Positions 24,476-31,711 of a DNA stretch of 64,000 nt are shown piece after piece. Source of the DNA: an uncultured Candidatus Saccharibacteria bacterium (GTDB lineage Bacteria; Patescibacteriota; Saccharimonadia; Saccharimonadales; Saccharimonadaceae); contig CALLZM010000024.1 in NCBI GenBank assembly GCA_937858705.1, positions 1-64,000 on the forward strand, given 5' to 3'. The notes under the pieces are model-generated. The model saw only the letters and a program-made list of their open reading frames with translations. It did not search any database and had not been told where the DNA came from. The first letter of the stretch is position 1. The number at the start of each line of letters is the position of its first letter. Position numbers and translations under genes: made by a program.

Positions 24476-25173
24476 TGGTCGCTTCCTTTCTTGAATAATC
24501 CGTCGTATAGTTCATATCGCTGCTTTGCATAAGCGGCGATATCGTCTTCGTGAGTAATGAGAACGATGGTCGTACCTTGTTTATTGATCGTTGTGAACAA
24601 GTCCATGATCTCATGTGCTGTTTTATGGTCGAGATTTCCTGTTGGCTCGTCTGCTAGTAAAATACTCGGGTTCATCATCAGCGCCCTGGCAATTGCTACT
24701 CGCTGCATTTGTCCGCCAGACAGTTGATTTGTATGATTATCGATATATTGTTCAAGGCCAACTTGCTTAATGGCATTGAGCGCACGAATTTCGTCGTCTG
24801 GACGACTGCGATAAGTTGTTGGTAGGAGTACATTTTCTAGAACCGTTGTGCGTTTCAAGAGATTGAATTGCTGAAAAATAAACCCAATACTTTTGCTACG
24901 AAGCTCCGACATGGTTCCATCGGACAGCTCAGAAATATCTTTCCCTTCCAGTTTATAGGTGCCTTCGAAGTGTTTATCGAGGAGTCCGATGATGCTCATC
25001 AGGCTCGACTTGCCGGAGCCGCTTGCACCCATGATAGCCACAAAGTCACCCTCGTGGATAGTAAGATTGACACCCCGTAAGGCCCTTGTCTCAACACCAG
25101 CGGAAGTAGTATAAGTCTTTTTTATGTCGGTAAGTTCAATGACTGGATATTTCTTGTTAGGCTTCATTCGCAT
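24472..25173 (-). CDS. ABC transporter ATP-binding protein (MacB/LolD type)
   Basis: 233 residues from the ATG at 25173. GGAG lies 4 nt before this codon, while the longer in-frame start at 25206 is well inside the upstream gene and lacks a site. Walker A GASGSGKSSL near 45, ABC signature LSGGQMQRVAIARAL near 148 and Walker B ILLADEPTGNLD follow in order. It energises the FtsX-type permease downstream (4-nt overlap) and overlaps the small membrane protein upstream by 17 nt. Confidence 0.93.
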   Translation of the reverse strand: MRMKPNKKYPVIELTDIKKTYTTSAGVETRALRGVNLTIHEGDFVAIMGASGSGKSSLMSIIGLLDKHFEGTYKLEGKDISELSDGTMSELRSKSIGFIFQQFNLLKRTTVLENVLLPTTYRSRPDDEIRALNAIKQVGLEQYIDNHTNQLSGGQMQRVAIARALMMNPSILLADEPTGNLDHKTAHEIMDLFTTINKQGTTIVLITHEDDIAAYAKQRYELYDGLFKKGSDQ

Positions 25174-25621
25174 TGTTCTCCGCTTCGAATGCGTCCATGA
25201 GAGCATTTCCCTGGTCTTCGGTAATGTCGCCTTTTTCTACTGATTGGTCGATCATTTCCTTAAAACGGTCCAGGAAATTAAAGCCAGAATTGCCGGCTTG
25301 TCCACCCGAAGGCATTCTGCTCATAAATGAGTCAACGGCGCTCGTATCGACCGAACCGTCATCTTTGAAGAATTGTTTTATATTCATATTCATGCCACCC
25401 CTCATGCCTCCTCTAGGACTATTTTGCCCATCAAACCCCTGTCCTTGGAAGTCGGACGGCCTGTTCGATGGATTGCTTGTAGTAGTTTTGCTCATTCCCC
25501 ATGCGACGCTCCCGGCAGTAGTTACCGCGAGTACTATGACGGCAATGAGCAGCATTGAACTCTTTTTTCTTTGTTGCAAATACAGTTCTTCAAATGTACT
25601 GCCTTTACCTTGATCCGACAT
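25157..25621 (-). CDS. Small membrane-anchored protein of the ABC operon
   Basis: 154 residues. A single membrane helix (SSMLLIAVIVLAVTTAGSVAWG, about residues 21-42) is followed by an extracytoplasmic region. That region has a Gly/Arg/Met-rich stretch (RGGMRGGMNMN, near 70-82) and an acidic helical C-terminus (about 110-154). No family is recognised. The GGMRGG motif recurs in the periplasmic-type insertion of the permease in the same operon, so the two may interact or bind the same ligand. AGGAGG lies about 12 nt before the ATG. The operon promoter is interrupted by the IS dimer (see 25670 and 27526). Confidence 0.7.
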   Translation of the reverse strand: MSDQGKGSTFEELYLQQRKKSSMLLIAVIVLAVTTAGSVAWGMSKTTTSNPSNRPSDFQGQGFDGQNSPRGGMRGGMNMNIKQFFKDDGSVDTSAVDSFMSRMPSGGQAGNSGFNFLDRFKEMIDQSVEKGDITEDQGNALMDAFEAENNANEA

Positions 25622-25669
25622 AGTATGTGTTATCCTCCTTATCGTTTAATAGTTACCATATCGCGTGTC

Positions 25670-25675
25670 ATTATG
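25670..25675 (-). promoter_or_regulatory. -10 box of the ABC operon (CATAAT), cut from its upstream element
   Basis: With the IS dimer and one copy of its target repeat removed in thought, CATAAT stands 12 bp after the second half of a TTTTAAG-N4-TTTTAAT repeat now at 27526-27542. The response-regulator promoter at 27904-27938 has the same spacing. The expected start near 25663 gives a 42-nt leader with a Shine-Dalgarno site. Confidence 0.55.
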
Positions 25676-25684
25676 ACGGAGCAA

Positions 25685-25691
25685 TCATTAA
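25685..25691. repeat. Left copy of 7-bp target-site duplication (TCATTAA)
   Basis: TCATTAA abuts the left end of IS copy 1 and recurs directly right of IS copy 2 (27522-27528). It is absent between the copies. Confidence 0.75.
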
Positions 25692-26603
25692 ACCTGAGTC
25701 TCAAAACCTCCCCATCTGGTAACTCACCAGCACTCGCAGGTAGTGGACGGCGTAGCCGTCTACACTCCGTGGGAAGCTGGTTTCAAGGTGCAGGTGTTCT
25801 TTGAGGTAGTCAAAGGTGCACTCTACTTTTGTGCGTTTCTTGAGGAGGAGGTGCTGCCAGTCTGCCATGAGCTTCTTCTTTTGTTTGGGATGAGGTGGCG
25901 CCAGAATGTAGGCTTTATGCTTTTGCCACATCTTACGTCGCATAACGCTGGCACCGTAGGTGCCATCGCCCACAGCGATGGTGGTGTGGTCATTCACGAG
26001 GTACGGTATCTGCTGGGCATCATGCTCGTTGGCAGGCGTAAAATGAACGGCCGCCAACCTGCCTTCGGGCGTAACGGCTACATGCAGCTTAAAGCCAAAG
26101 TGCCAGCCCTGCCAGTTCTTGCCAAAGGTGGCCAGCCCTTTGGCGACTCGATGTCTGTTGGCACGCACCAGCCTGCAGACATGCAGCATACTGCTGTCGA
26201 GGAGGCGGATGGTGGCGGTTTTCTCGAGCAGTCGGTCCAACAGCTCGAGAAGTATAGGGAGTGCCTGATGGCACTTCCTAACCCATGACTTGTAGCTACA
26301 GAGATGAAACCGGCGGTAGTAAAACGTCTGTGCCCACATATACACTCCCTTTAACGTGTGTTGTGGACTCACGAAGCACGAGAAGACAAGCAGTGAGATG
26401 ACTTCGTTTTGGCGCAGCACTACCGGCCGGCCACCCAAGGGGTTGGCCGGCAAAGGTGGCACCATACTATCTACCACTGCCAGCAATTTTGTTATATGAT
26501 GAGAACGTAAAAAGCGCATACTTTTTCCTCCGTATTTGTTTATGGGTTTACAGGGAAATTGTAGCGCTTTTTTACTTGTTTGGGGAGGTTTTGAGACTCA
26601 GGT
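25692..26603 (-). mobile_element. IS982-like insertion sequence, copy 1 (912 bp)
   Basis: The element runs from ACCTGAGTCTCAAAACCTCC at the left to the matching inverted repeat ending CTCAGGT at the right, about 22 bp each. It contains one transposase gene. Its neighbour, copy 2, is in the same orientation 6 bp away (ATAAAT). The two copies appear identical apart from one base in the outer right repeat of copy 2. Confidence 0.9.
25701..26519 (-). CDS. IS982-family-like DDE transposase, copy 1
   Basis: 272 residues, slightly short for IS982 family members (about 290). The catalytic region shows LLDSSMLHVCRLVRANRHR (first Asp; the DSxxxxVC pattern is typical of IS982), then GWHFGFKLHVAV, VGDGTYGASVMRRK (second Asp) and KRTKVECTFDYLKEHLHLE (Glu). 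The N-terminus resembles the family helix region. It is intact and identical to copy 2, so the element may still be active. Confidence 0.85.
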   Translation of the reverse strand: MRFLRSHHITKLLAVVDSMVPPLPANPLGGRPVVLRQNEVISLLVFSCFVSPQHTLKGVYMWAQTFYYRRFHLCSYKSWVRKCHQALPILLELLDRLLEKTATIRLLDSSMLHVCRLVRANRHRVAKGLATFGKNWQGWHFGFKLHVAVTPEGRLAAVHFTPANEHDAQQIPYLVNDHTTIAVGDGTYGASVMRRKMWQKHKAYILAPPHPKQKKKLMADWQHLLLKKRTKVECTFDYLKEHLHLETSFPRSVDGYAVHYLRVLVSYQMGRF

Positions 26604-26609
26604 ATAAAT
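26604..26609. other. 6-bp IS-IS junction
   Basis: ATAAAT separates the abutted right and left inverted repeats of the two IS copies. Such short spacers are characteristic of tandem IS dimers made as transposition intermediates in several families (for example IS30, IS21, IS911). Confidence 0.7.
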
Positions 26610-27521
26610 ACCTGAGTCTCAAAACCTCCCCATCTGGTAACTCACCAGCACTCGCAGGTAGTGGACGGCGTAGCCGTCTACACTCCGTGGGAAGCTGGTT
26701 TCAAGGTGCAGGTGTTCTTTGAGGTAGTCAAAGGTGCACTCTACTTTTGTGCGTTTCTTGAGGAGGAGGTGCTGCCAGTCTGCCATGAGCTTCTTCTTTT
26801 GTTTGGGATGAGGTGGCGCCAGAATGTAGGCTTTATGCTTTTGCCACATCTTACGTCGCATAACGCTGGCACCGTAGGTGCCATCGCCCACAGCGATGGT
26901 GGTGTGGTCATTCACGAGGTACGGTATCTGCTGGGCATCATGCTCGTTGGCAGGCGTAAAATGAACGGCCGCCAACCTGCCTTCGGGCGTAACGGCTACA
27001 TGCAGCTTAAAGCCAAAGTGCCAGCCCTGCCAGTTCTTGCCAAAGGTGGCCAGCCCTTTGGCGACTCGATGTCTGTTGGCACGCACCAGCCTGCAGACAT
27101 GCAGCATACTGCTGTCGAGGAGGCGGATGGTGGCGGTTTTCTCGAGCAGTCGGTCCAACAGCTCGAGAAGTATAGGGAGTGCCTGATGGCACTTCCTAAC
27201 CCATGACTTGTAGCTACAGAGATGAAACCGGCGGTAGTAAAACGTCTGTGCCCACATATACACTCCCTTTAACGTGTGTTGTGGACTCACGAAGCACGAG
27301 AAGACAAGCAGTGAGATGACTTCGTTTTGGCGCAGCACTACCGGCCGGCCACCCAAGGGGTTGGCCGGCAAAGGTGGCACCATACTATCTACCACTGCCA
27401 GCAATTTTGTTATATGATGAGAACGTAAAAAGCGCATACTTTTTCCTCCGTATTTGTTTATGGGTTTACAGGGAAATTGTAGCGCTTTTTTACTTGTTTG
27501 GGGAGGTTTTGAGACCCAGGT
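26610..27521 (-). mobile_element. IS982-like insertion sequence, copy 2 (912 bp)
   Basis: Same length, orientation and gene as copy 1, offset by 918 bp. The right inverted repeat differs at one base (C at 27516 where copy 1 has T at 26598). The right flank is TCATTAA, matching the left flank of copy 1. Confidence 0.9.
26619..27437 (-). CDS. IS982-family-like DDE transposase, copy 2
   Basis: 272 residues, identical in protein sequence to copy 1 (25701-26519), with the same catalytic Asp, Asp and Glu motifs. The abutted repeats upstream of copy 1 could form a hybrid promoter for it, as seen in IS dimers of other families; this is not shown here. Confidence 0.85.
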   Translation of the reverse strand: MRFLRSHHITKLLAVVDSMVPPLPANPLGGRPVVLRQNEVISLLVFSCFVSPQHTLKGVYMWAQTFYYRRFHLCSYKSWVRKCHQALPILLELLDRLLEKTATIRLLDSSMLHVCRLVRANRHRVAKGLATFGKNWQGWHFGFKLHVAVTPEGRLAAVHFTPANEHDAQQIPYLVNDHTTIAVGDGTYGASVMRRKMWQKHKAYILAPPHPKQKKKLMADWQHLLLKKRTKVECTFDYLKEHLHLETSFPRSVDGYAVHYLRVLVSYQMGRF

Positions 27522-27528
27522 TCATTAA
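27522..27528. repeat. Right copy of 7-bp target-site duplication (TCATTAA)
   Basis: Matches 25685-25691. Because the duplication flanks the pair and not each copy, the dimer probably inserted as one unit. Confidence 0.75.
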
Positions 27529-27542
27529 AACTTGCTTAAAAG
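27526..27542 (-). promoter_or_regulatory. Predicted response-regulator box of the ABC operon, displaced by IS
   Basis: On the minus strand the sequence reads TTTTAAG-N4-TTTTAAT with an 11-bp repeat period. The same pattern precedes the adjacent response-regulator gene. It now lies 1.85 kb from the ABC operon's -10 box. Confidence 0.55.
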
Positions 27543-27639
27543 TTTATTTTTTTGCTTTAAGGCTTGTTTCAGGTTTTTTAAATGATGAAGATTCATAGTA
27601 AAAAGCGTTCATATAACATAACTGCAAAGGAGGGCTCTC

Positions 27640-27894
27640 ATGAACCAACTTACAGCAACCATTTCGACAAGCGACGCGCTCATATTACAACAACTGAGCG
27701 AGGCTGGCGAAGAAGAAGTAAACGATATTGTAGAAGAATTGCGTGAGCCGCGAGGGCGTATTATGCAGCAATTGACGGCACTGAAGCGGCGAGGTTTAGT
27801 ACATATCTACAATAAGTATGGCGAAATTATCATTACGCTGACCAGCCAAGGTAGACAGGCTATTCACTATCTTTGGCCAGAGGCCTATGCGTAA
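27640..27894 (+). CDS. Small winged-helix regulator
   Basis: 84 residues. It has the layout of a compact MarR/ArsR-like winged helix: LILQQLSEAGEEEVNDIVEE (helices 1-2), RGRIMQQLTALKRRGLVHIY (recognition helix) and GEIIITLTSQGRQAI (wing). No ligand-binding domain is present. AAGGAGGG lies 6-7 nt before the ATG. It precedes the two-component system by 51 bp and may act with it on the ABC operon. The right flank of the IS lies 110 bp upstream, so its own promoter may be affected. Confidence 0.75.
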   Translation: MNQLTATISTSDALILQQLSEAGEEEVNDIVEELREPRGRIMQQLTALKRRGLVHIYNKYGEIIITLTSQGRQAIHYLWPEAYA

Positions 27895-27903
27895 GAGGCG
27901 CTG

Positions 27904-27938
27904 TTTTAAGGATTTTTTAAGAGTTTACGCGATATAAT
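27904..27938 (+). promoter_or_regulatory. Predicted autoregulated promoter of the response regulator
   Basis: Direct repeats TTTTAAG (27904-27910) and TTTTAAG (27915-27921), 11 bp apart, replace a good -35 box. TATAAT (27933-27938) follows 12 bp after the second TTTTAA. Tandem sites with about one helical turn of spacing are typical for OmpR/PhoB-family activators. Confidence 0.65.
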
Positions 27939-27945
27939 GAATGAT

Positions 27946-28623
27946 ATGAGAATATTAGTTGTCGAAGATGAACGCCGGATAGCACGAGCTATCAAGGAAG
28001 GGTTGGAGCAAGAATCGTACGCGGTCGACATTGTTCATGATGGCGAGGAAGGATACAATACGGCGCGCACCGACGAGTATGACCTTATCATTCTCGATGT
28101 CATGCTGCCGTCGATGAATGGCAACGATATATGCAAAAAGCTACGAGATGACGGTAGCCGTACGATTATTCTGATGCTCACCGCCAAAGATCAAGATCGC
28201 GACATAGTAGCAGGACTCGATAGTGGTGCCGATGATTATCTCGCAAAGCCATTTTCTTTCGATGTATTATTGGCGCGCATTCGAGCGTTATTGCGTCGTC
28301 CTCACGAGACTTTAGGTGAAATGTTGCAGGTAGAGGATCTCACTCTCGATCCTGCTGCCAAAAAAGTGACTCGTGGCGGCACGGTTATTCAACTATCGGC
28401 CAAAGAATTTGCGATTTTAGAATATATGATGCGAAATCCTGGGCGAATACTCAGTAAAAATAATATCATGACGCATGTATGGGATTTTGATGCGGATATT
28501 TTGCCGAATACAGTGGAGGTGTTCATCACCTATCTGCGAGCTAAAATAGACAAGCCATTTACGACACCACCACTCATACAAACCGTACGAGGCTTTGGCT
28601 ATAGAATGGGAGATACGCTATGA
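27946..28623 (+). CDS. OmpR-family response regulator
   Basis: 225 residues from ATG at 27946; the upstream in-frame ATG at 27937 lies inside the -10 box and is rejected. The receiver domain opens MRILVVEDERR, with phosphoacceptor Asp in LIILDVMLPSMNGND and the Lys in DDYLAKPFSFDVLL. The C-terminal OmpR-type winged helix has LSAKEFAILEYMMRNPGRI and YLRAKIDKPFTTPPLIQTVR. The start is 7 nt after TATAAT, so it is probably leaderless. It overlaps the kinase gene by 4 nt. Repeats in its own promoter match a box near the ABC operon, so that operon is the likely target. Confidence 0.93.
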   Translation: MRILVVEDERRIARAIKEGLEQESYAVDIVHDGEEGYNTARTDEYDLIILDVMLPSMNGNDICKKLRDDGSRTIILMLTAKDQDRDIVAGLDSGADDYLAKPFSFDVLLARIRALLRRPHETLGEMLQVEDLTLDPAAKKVTRGGTVIQLSAKEFAILEYMMRNPGRILSKNNIMTHVWDFDADILPNTVEVFITYLRAKIDKPFTTPPLIQTVRGFGYRMGDTL

Positions 28624-29654
28624 CAGTCGAACACATAAAACGATTTTTTAGCACGCCGACTATTCGTTTGGCGGCTATCCACCTGGCCATTATCATGCTC
28701 ATGAGTGTTTCCTTTAGTGTTGTGTTGTACCACACATCGGACCGCCAGTTTGCTCGACCATTGCCGCAATTTGGCGGCATAAACGATGGCGTGATGGGAC
28801 GATTCAATGGCGATATAAGAAGTGCTATCGAAGAGCGGTTCAATCAGACGCGACAAGAACTTGCCGTAAGACTAGTCTGGATAAACCTCATGGCACTGCT
28901 GCTGGGTGGTGTTGTGAGCTATCTTTTGGCTCGTTGGTCGCTTCGGCCAATTGAAGAAAGTATGGAAGCGCAGATGCAATTCGTGTCCGACGCATCACAT
29001 GAGCTCCGTACCCCGCTGACTGTGCTGCAAACGAGTAACGAGGTGGCTCTCCGAAAAAAGAAGCTGACGGAAAAAGAGGCTCGGGTGCTTGTGGAGCATA
29101 ATGTTGAGGAGGTGAAGAAACTGCGAGATTTGTCAAATTCTCTGCTCGATTTATTGAAAGATTCCAACGCACCAATTGCGCTACAGCCGGTTGATGTACA
29201 GGAAGTTGTGAGCGATGCGTTGGCTTCGGTCGTTGAAATTGCACAAGAAAAAGATATCGTCATTGAAGATACGGTTCCGACGATGACGATACAAACAGAT
29301 CGAGTATTGTTGACAAGAATTATCGTTATTCTTCTCGATAATGCGGTGAAGTATAGTTATGAGTCGACAAAAGTCGTAGTATCGGCTAAAAAGAGCGGCA
29401 AGAAAATTATGATACAAGTTGCCGATCAGGGCATGGGCATTCATGCGTCTGACTTGCCTTCTGTTTTCGATCGATTTTATCGTGCAGATAAATCTCGAGC
29501 CACGATCGACACATCTGGATATGGTCTAGGACTGTCTATTGCTAAGAAAATGGCCGAGCAGCTCGGAGCAGTGTTGTCGGTGAAGAGCACTGTTGGCAAG
29601 GGGTCTGTTTTTACGGTAGAGTTGCCAAGTGCTATTTCTGAAAACCACCAGTGA
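28620..29654 (+). CDS. Membrane sensor histidine kinase
   Basis: 344 residues. Two membrane helices (about 17-37 and 88-108) bracket a short external loop of about 50 residues that ends before LVWINLMALLLGGVVSYLLA. HisKA follows with VSDASHELRTPLTVLQTSNE, then the HATPase domain: LLDNAVKYSYEST, DQGMGIHASDLPSV and GYGLGLSIAKKM. It forms an operon with the response regulator (ATGA overlap). The short sensor loop and ABC exporter context recall peptide- or envelope-stress systems. Its stop codon lies inside the bidirectional terminator (29646-29690). Confidence 0.92.
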   Translation: MTVEHIKRFFSTPTIRLAAIHLAIIMLMSVSFSVVLYHTSDRQFARPLPQFGGINDGVMGRFNGDIRSAIEERFNQTRQELAVRLVWINLMALLLGGVVSYLLARWSLRPIEESMEAQMQFVSDASHELRTPLTVLQTSNEVALRKKKLTEKEARVLVEHNVEEVKKLRDLSNSLLDLLKDSNAPIALQPVDVQEVVSDALASVVEIAQEKDIVIEDTVPTMTIQTDRVLLTRIIVILLDNAVKYSYESTKVVVSAKKSGKKIMIQVADQGMGIHASDLPSVFDRFYRADKSRATIDTSGYGLGLSIAKKMAEQLGAVLSVKSTVGKGSVFTVELPSAISENHQ

Positions 29655-29690
29655 AAACACCCCAGATACACTGGGGTGCTTTCACTGGTG
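29646..29690. terminator. Bidirectional terminator-like hairpin shared by the kinase and tRNA-Glu
   Basis: CACCAGTGAAA (29646-29656) pairs with TTTCACTGGTG (29680-29690), and CACCCCAG (29658-29665) pairs with CTGGGGTG (29671-29678); one mismatch separates the two helices. The helix includes the kinase stop codon on one side and the tRNA CCA end plus position 72 on the other. There are no long T-runs, so termination strength is uncertain. Confidence 0.6.
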
Positions 29691-29760
29691 ACCTCACCGG
29701 GAATCGAACCCGGATTGCCAGGATGAAAACCTGGTGTCCTAACCGTTAGACGATGAGGCC
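29686..29760 (-). tRNA. tRNA-Glu (UUC)
   Basis: The cloverleaf is complete: acceptor GGCCTCA/TGAGGTC, with wobble at position 2-71; anticodon stem CCAGG/CCTGG around loop TTTTCAT gives anticodon TTC; the T loop is GTTCGATTC. The CCA end is encoded at 29688-29686. It reads GAA and GAG codons and supplies the substrate of the GltX encoded at 32797-34350. Confidence 0.95.
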
Positions 29761-29805
29761 ATAATAAATGACTTATCTGATAGTAACATATAGGGTATGA
29801 AAAAT

Positions 29806-30189
29806 CTAGTCTTCGTGGCCTAGTTCGGCGATAGTTTCGAGCAGTTTATGCGGGGTGATTTCAGCCTTTACGAGATAGGCATCAACTTTCAAACGCATGG
29901 CCATGCGAGTTTCTTCATCTTGGTCGAAGTTGGTCAGTATAATGACCTTGGTGTTCGGTATATTATCTTCCTCGCCGCTTCGTAGTGCATCAAGTATTTC
30001 GTTGCCACGCATCTCTGGCAGCATGATATCGAGAATAATGAGGTCGTATGGTTTATTTTGCGCCGCAACCAGTCCATCTTGGCCGTCAACTACCCAGTCG
30101 ATAGTATATCCAGCTTTCTGGAGACTGCGAACATACATTTCGCCAATAAATCGGTCGTCTTCAATGCACAGAATTGTTTTTATAGCCAT
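29806..30189 (-). CDS. Single-domain response regulator
   Basis: 127 residues, a receiver with no output domain. EDD at residues 10-12, phosphoacceptor in LIILDIMLPEMRGNE, Thr in VIILTNFD and Lys in DAYLVKAEI are all present. The start follows the kinase stop by 1 nt, with GGGGAT upstream, so it is translated with the kinase. It probably signals through protein contact, as CheY or Spo0F do. Confidence 0.9.
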   Translation of the reverse strand: MAIKTILCIEDDRFIGEMYVRSLQKAGYTIDWVVDGQDGLVAAQNKPYDLIILDIMLPEMRGNEILDALRSGEEDNIPNTKVIILTNFDQDEETRMAMRLKVDAYLVKAEITPHKLLETIAELGHED

Positions 30190-30190
30190 A

Positions 30191-31711
30191 TTATCCCCTA
30201 AATTTTGCGTGATTTTTGATGTAATTATCGTTATTTCTCATAATGCCGCTTGTTACATTATCGCCTGTGGCGATGGTTTTGGCAACCGTTGCATAGATAG
30301 GAAGCGTAAAGCTAAAGATCGATCCTTTTCCTTCTTCACTCTTGACTTCAATAGTGCCTCCGTGCGATTCGATGACAGCCTTCGTGATATAGAGCCCGAT
30401 ACCCGTACCAGCGACAGTCTCTCGGCTACGATGCGAGCGATAGAACTTGTGAAATAGATTATTTACGACATTTGCCGGCATACCGATGCCATGGTCGGTT
30501 ACATCTACCCTCACGAAATCACCTTCTGGGGTGGCGCCGACCTGAATAAGCCCGCCATCATTGGAATATTTTATAGCATTGTCAATGAGGTTCGAGAAAA
30601 CTTCACCGATGCTCGATAAGTCTGCTGCTACAGTCGGTAGGTCGTCTGGTATAGAGATAGAGAGCGTACGATTCTGAGTAGAGGCACGAAGTTGCATGTC
30701 GTCGTTGATTGAGTCATAAATATGCGAGAGTGATTGTTCGGCTAGGTTGACTTTGAGGTGTCGTCGATCAAATCGAGAAGTATTGAGGATGTTGTTGATA
30801 TACCCGCTGAGACGATTTGCCGAGACGGTGATGCGGCTAAGCAAGAGATGCTGCTCTCTGAACTGCGGTTCTTCGGATATTTCGCGCGACAACACATCGA
30901 GATATCCGCGAATGACAGTGATTGGCCCTCGTAACTCGTGAGCGGCAAAGGCGATAAAATCAAGCTGGTTATCTTCTGGCTGGTAGACGGTTGTTCTATC
31001 GAAGAGTACCAATACTACTTCGGCCGGATTGCCTTTTTCAAAAGAAGCAGTCATGTCGAATATGCGACGGCCTTCACTGCCAACAATCTTGTTGGGAATA
31101 CGGAGCCATGACTTTTCGGCTCGAATTTGATCGTGGCAACTGGCAAGCCAATCGCTGAATGATTCGGCATCATCAAATAGTAGCTCCAAGACTTTCGTAT
31201 TGTCACTCGTCACAGTGATAGGCGCTTTGGGGCTAGCATATTGAATGGTGCCATGGTGATCGAGGATAACGATACTTGCCGAAGTATTCGTCATGGCTGT
31301 ATCGAGCAAACTTGGTGCATTCTCGCTTGTTGGTGACTGTTTGTCGGTGGCGAGTGTATAGAGATATTGAAGTAGTGGTTTCAGTCCATTGCGTTCATTG
31401 TACTGCGTATTTGGATTTGGCATGATAAGGTCGGTTGGTTCGCCAGAAACAACGGTGATGGCGGTCGTGAGCGTCTCGAGCGGCAACACAACGATACTAA
31501 ATACAAGGAGCAGATTTGCTAAGAGAGTGGTAATAAACGCGACGAGCATAACTATTCCGTATTCAAAGGACAGCGGAGGTATGCCGGCGATGATAAGCGC
31601 AACGCCAACAATAACAGTGACGATGATCTGCATAGAAATAGTCGCGAGCATCATTTGTCGGCGATAACGAGGCCAGTAGTCTTTGATTGTACTTTTGCGT
31701 TTTTTTACCAT
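30191..31711 (-). CDS. Membrane sensor histidine kinase with PAS domain
   Basis: 506 residues. Two membrane helices lie at about 18-72 (MLATISMQIIVTVIVGVALI; MLVAFITTLLANLLLVFSIV). A PAS-like domain near 145-250 (ASIVILDHHGTIQYAS) leads to HisKA with DFIAFAAHELRGPITVIRGY and a HATPase domain (FSNLIDNAIKYSND, DHGIGMPANVV, GTGIGLYITKAV). It is coupled to the single-domain regulator and overlaps the DUF3048 gene upstream by 7 nt, so envelope signalling is plausible. Confidence 0.9.
   Translation of the reverse strand: MVKKRKSTIKDYWPRYRRQMMLATISMQIIVTVIVGVALIIAGIPPLSFEYGIVMLVAFITTLLANLLLVFSIVVLPLETLTTAITVVSGEPTDLIMPNPNTQYNERNGLKPLLQYLYTLATDKQSPTSENAPSLLDTAMTNTSASIVILDHHGTIQYASPKAPITVTSDNTKVLELLFDDAESFSDWLASCHDQIRAEKSWLRIPNKIVGSEGRRIFDMTASFEKGNPAEVVLVLFDRTTVYQPEDNQLDFIAFAAHELRGPITVIRGYLDVLSREISEEPQFREQHLLLSRITVSANRLSGYINNILNTSRFDRRHLKVNLAEQSLSHIYDSINDDMQLRASTQNRTLSISIPDDLPTVAADLSSIGEVFSNLIDNAIKYSNDGGLIQVGATPEGDFVRVDVTDHGIGMPANVVNNLFHKFYRSHRSRETVAGTGIGLYITKAVIESHGGTIEVKSEEGKGSIFSFTLPIYATVAKTIATGDNVTSGIMRNNDNYIKNHAKFRG

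Noticed and set aside
25743-27206. Two identical 181-codon plus-strand ORFs
   Set aside because: They are antisense shadows of the two transposase genes, with composition dictated by the other strand.
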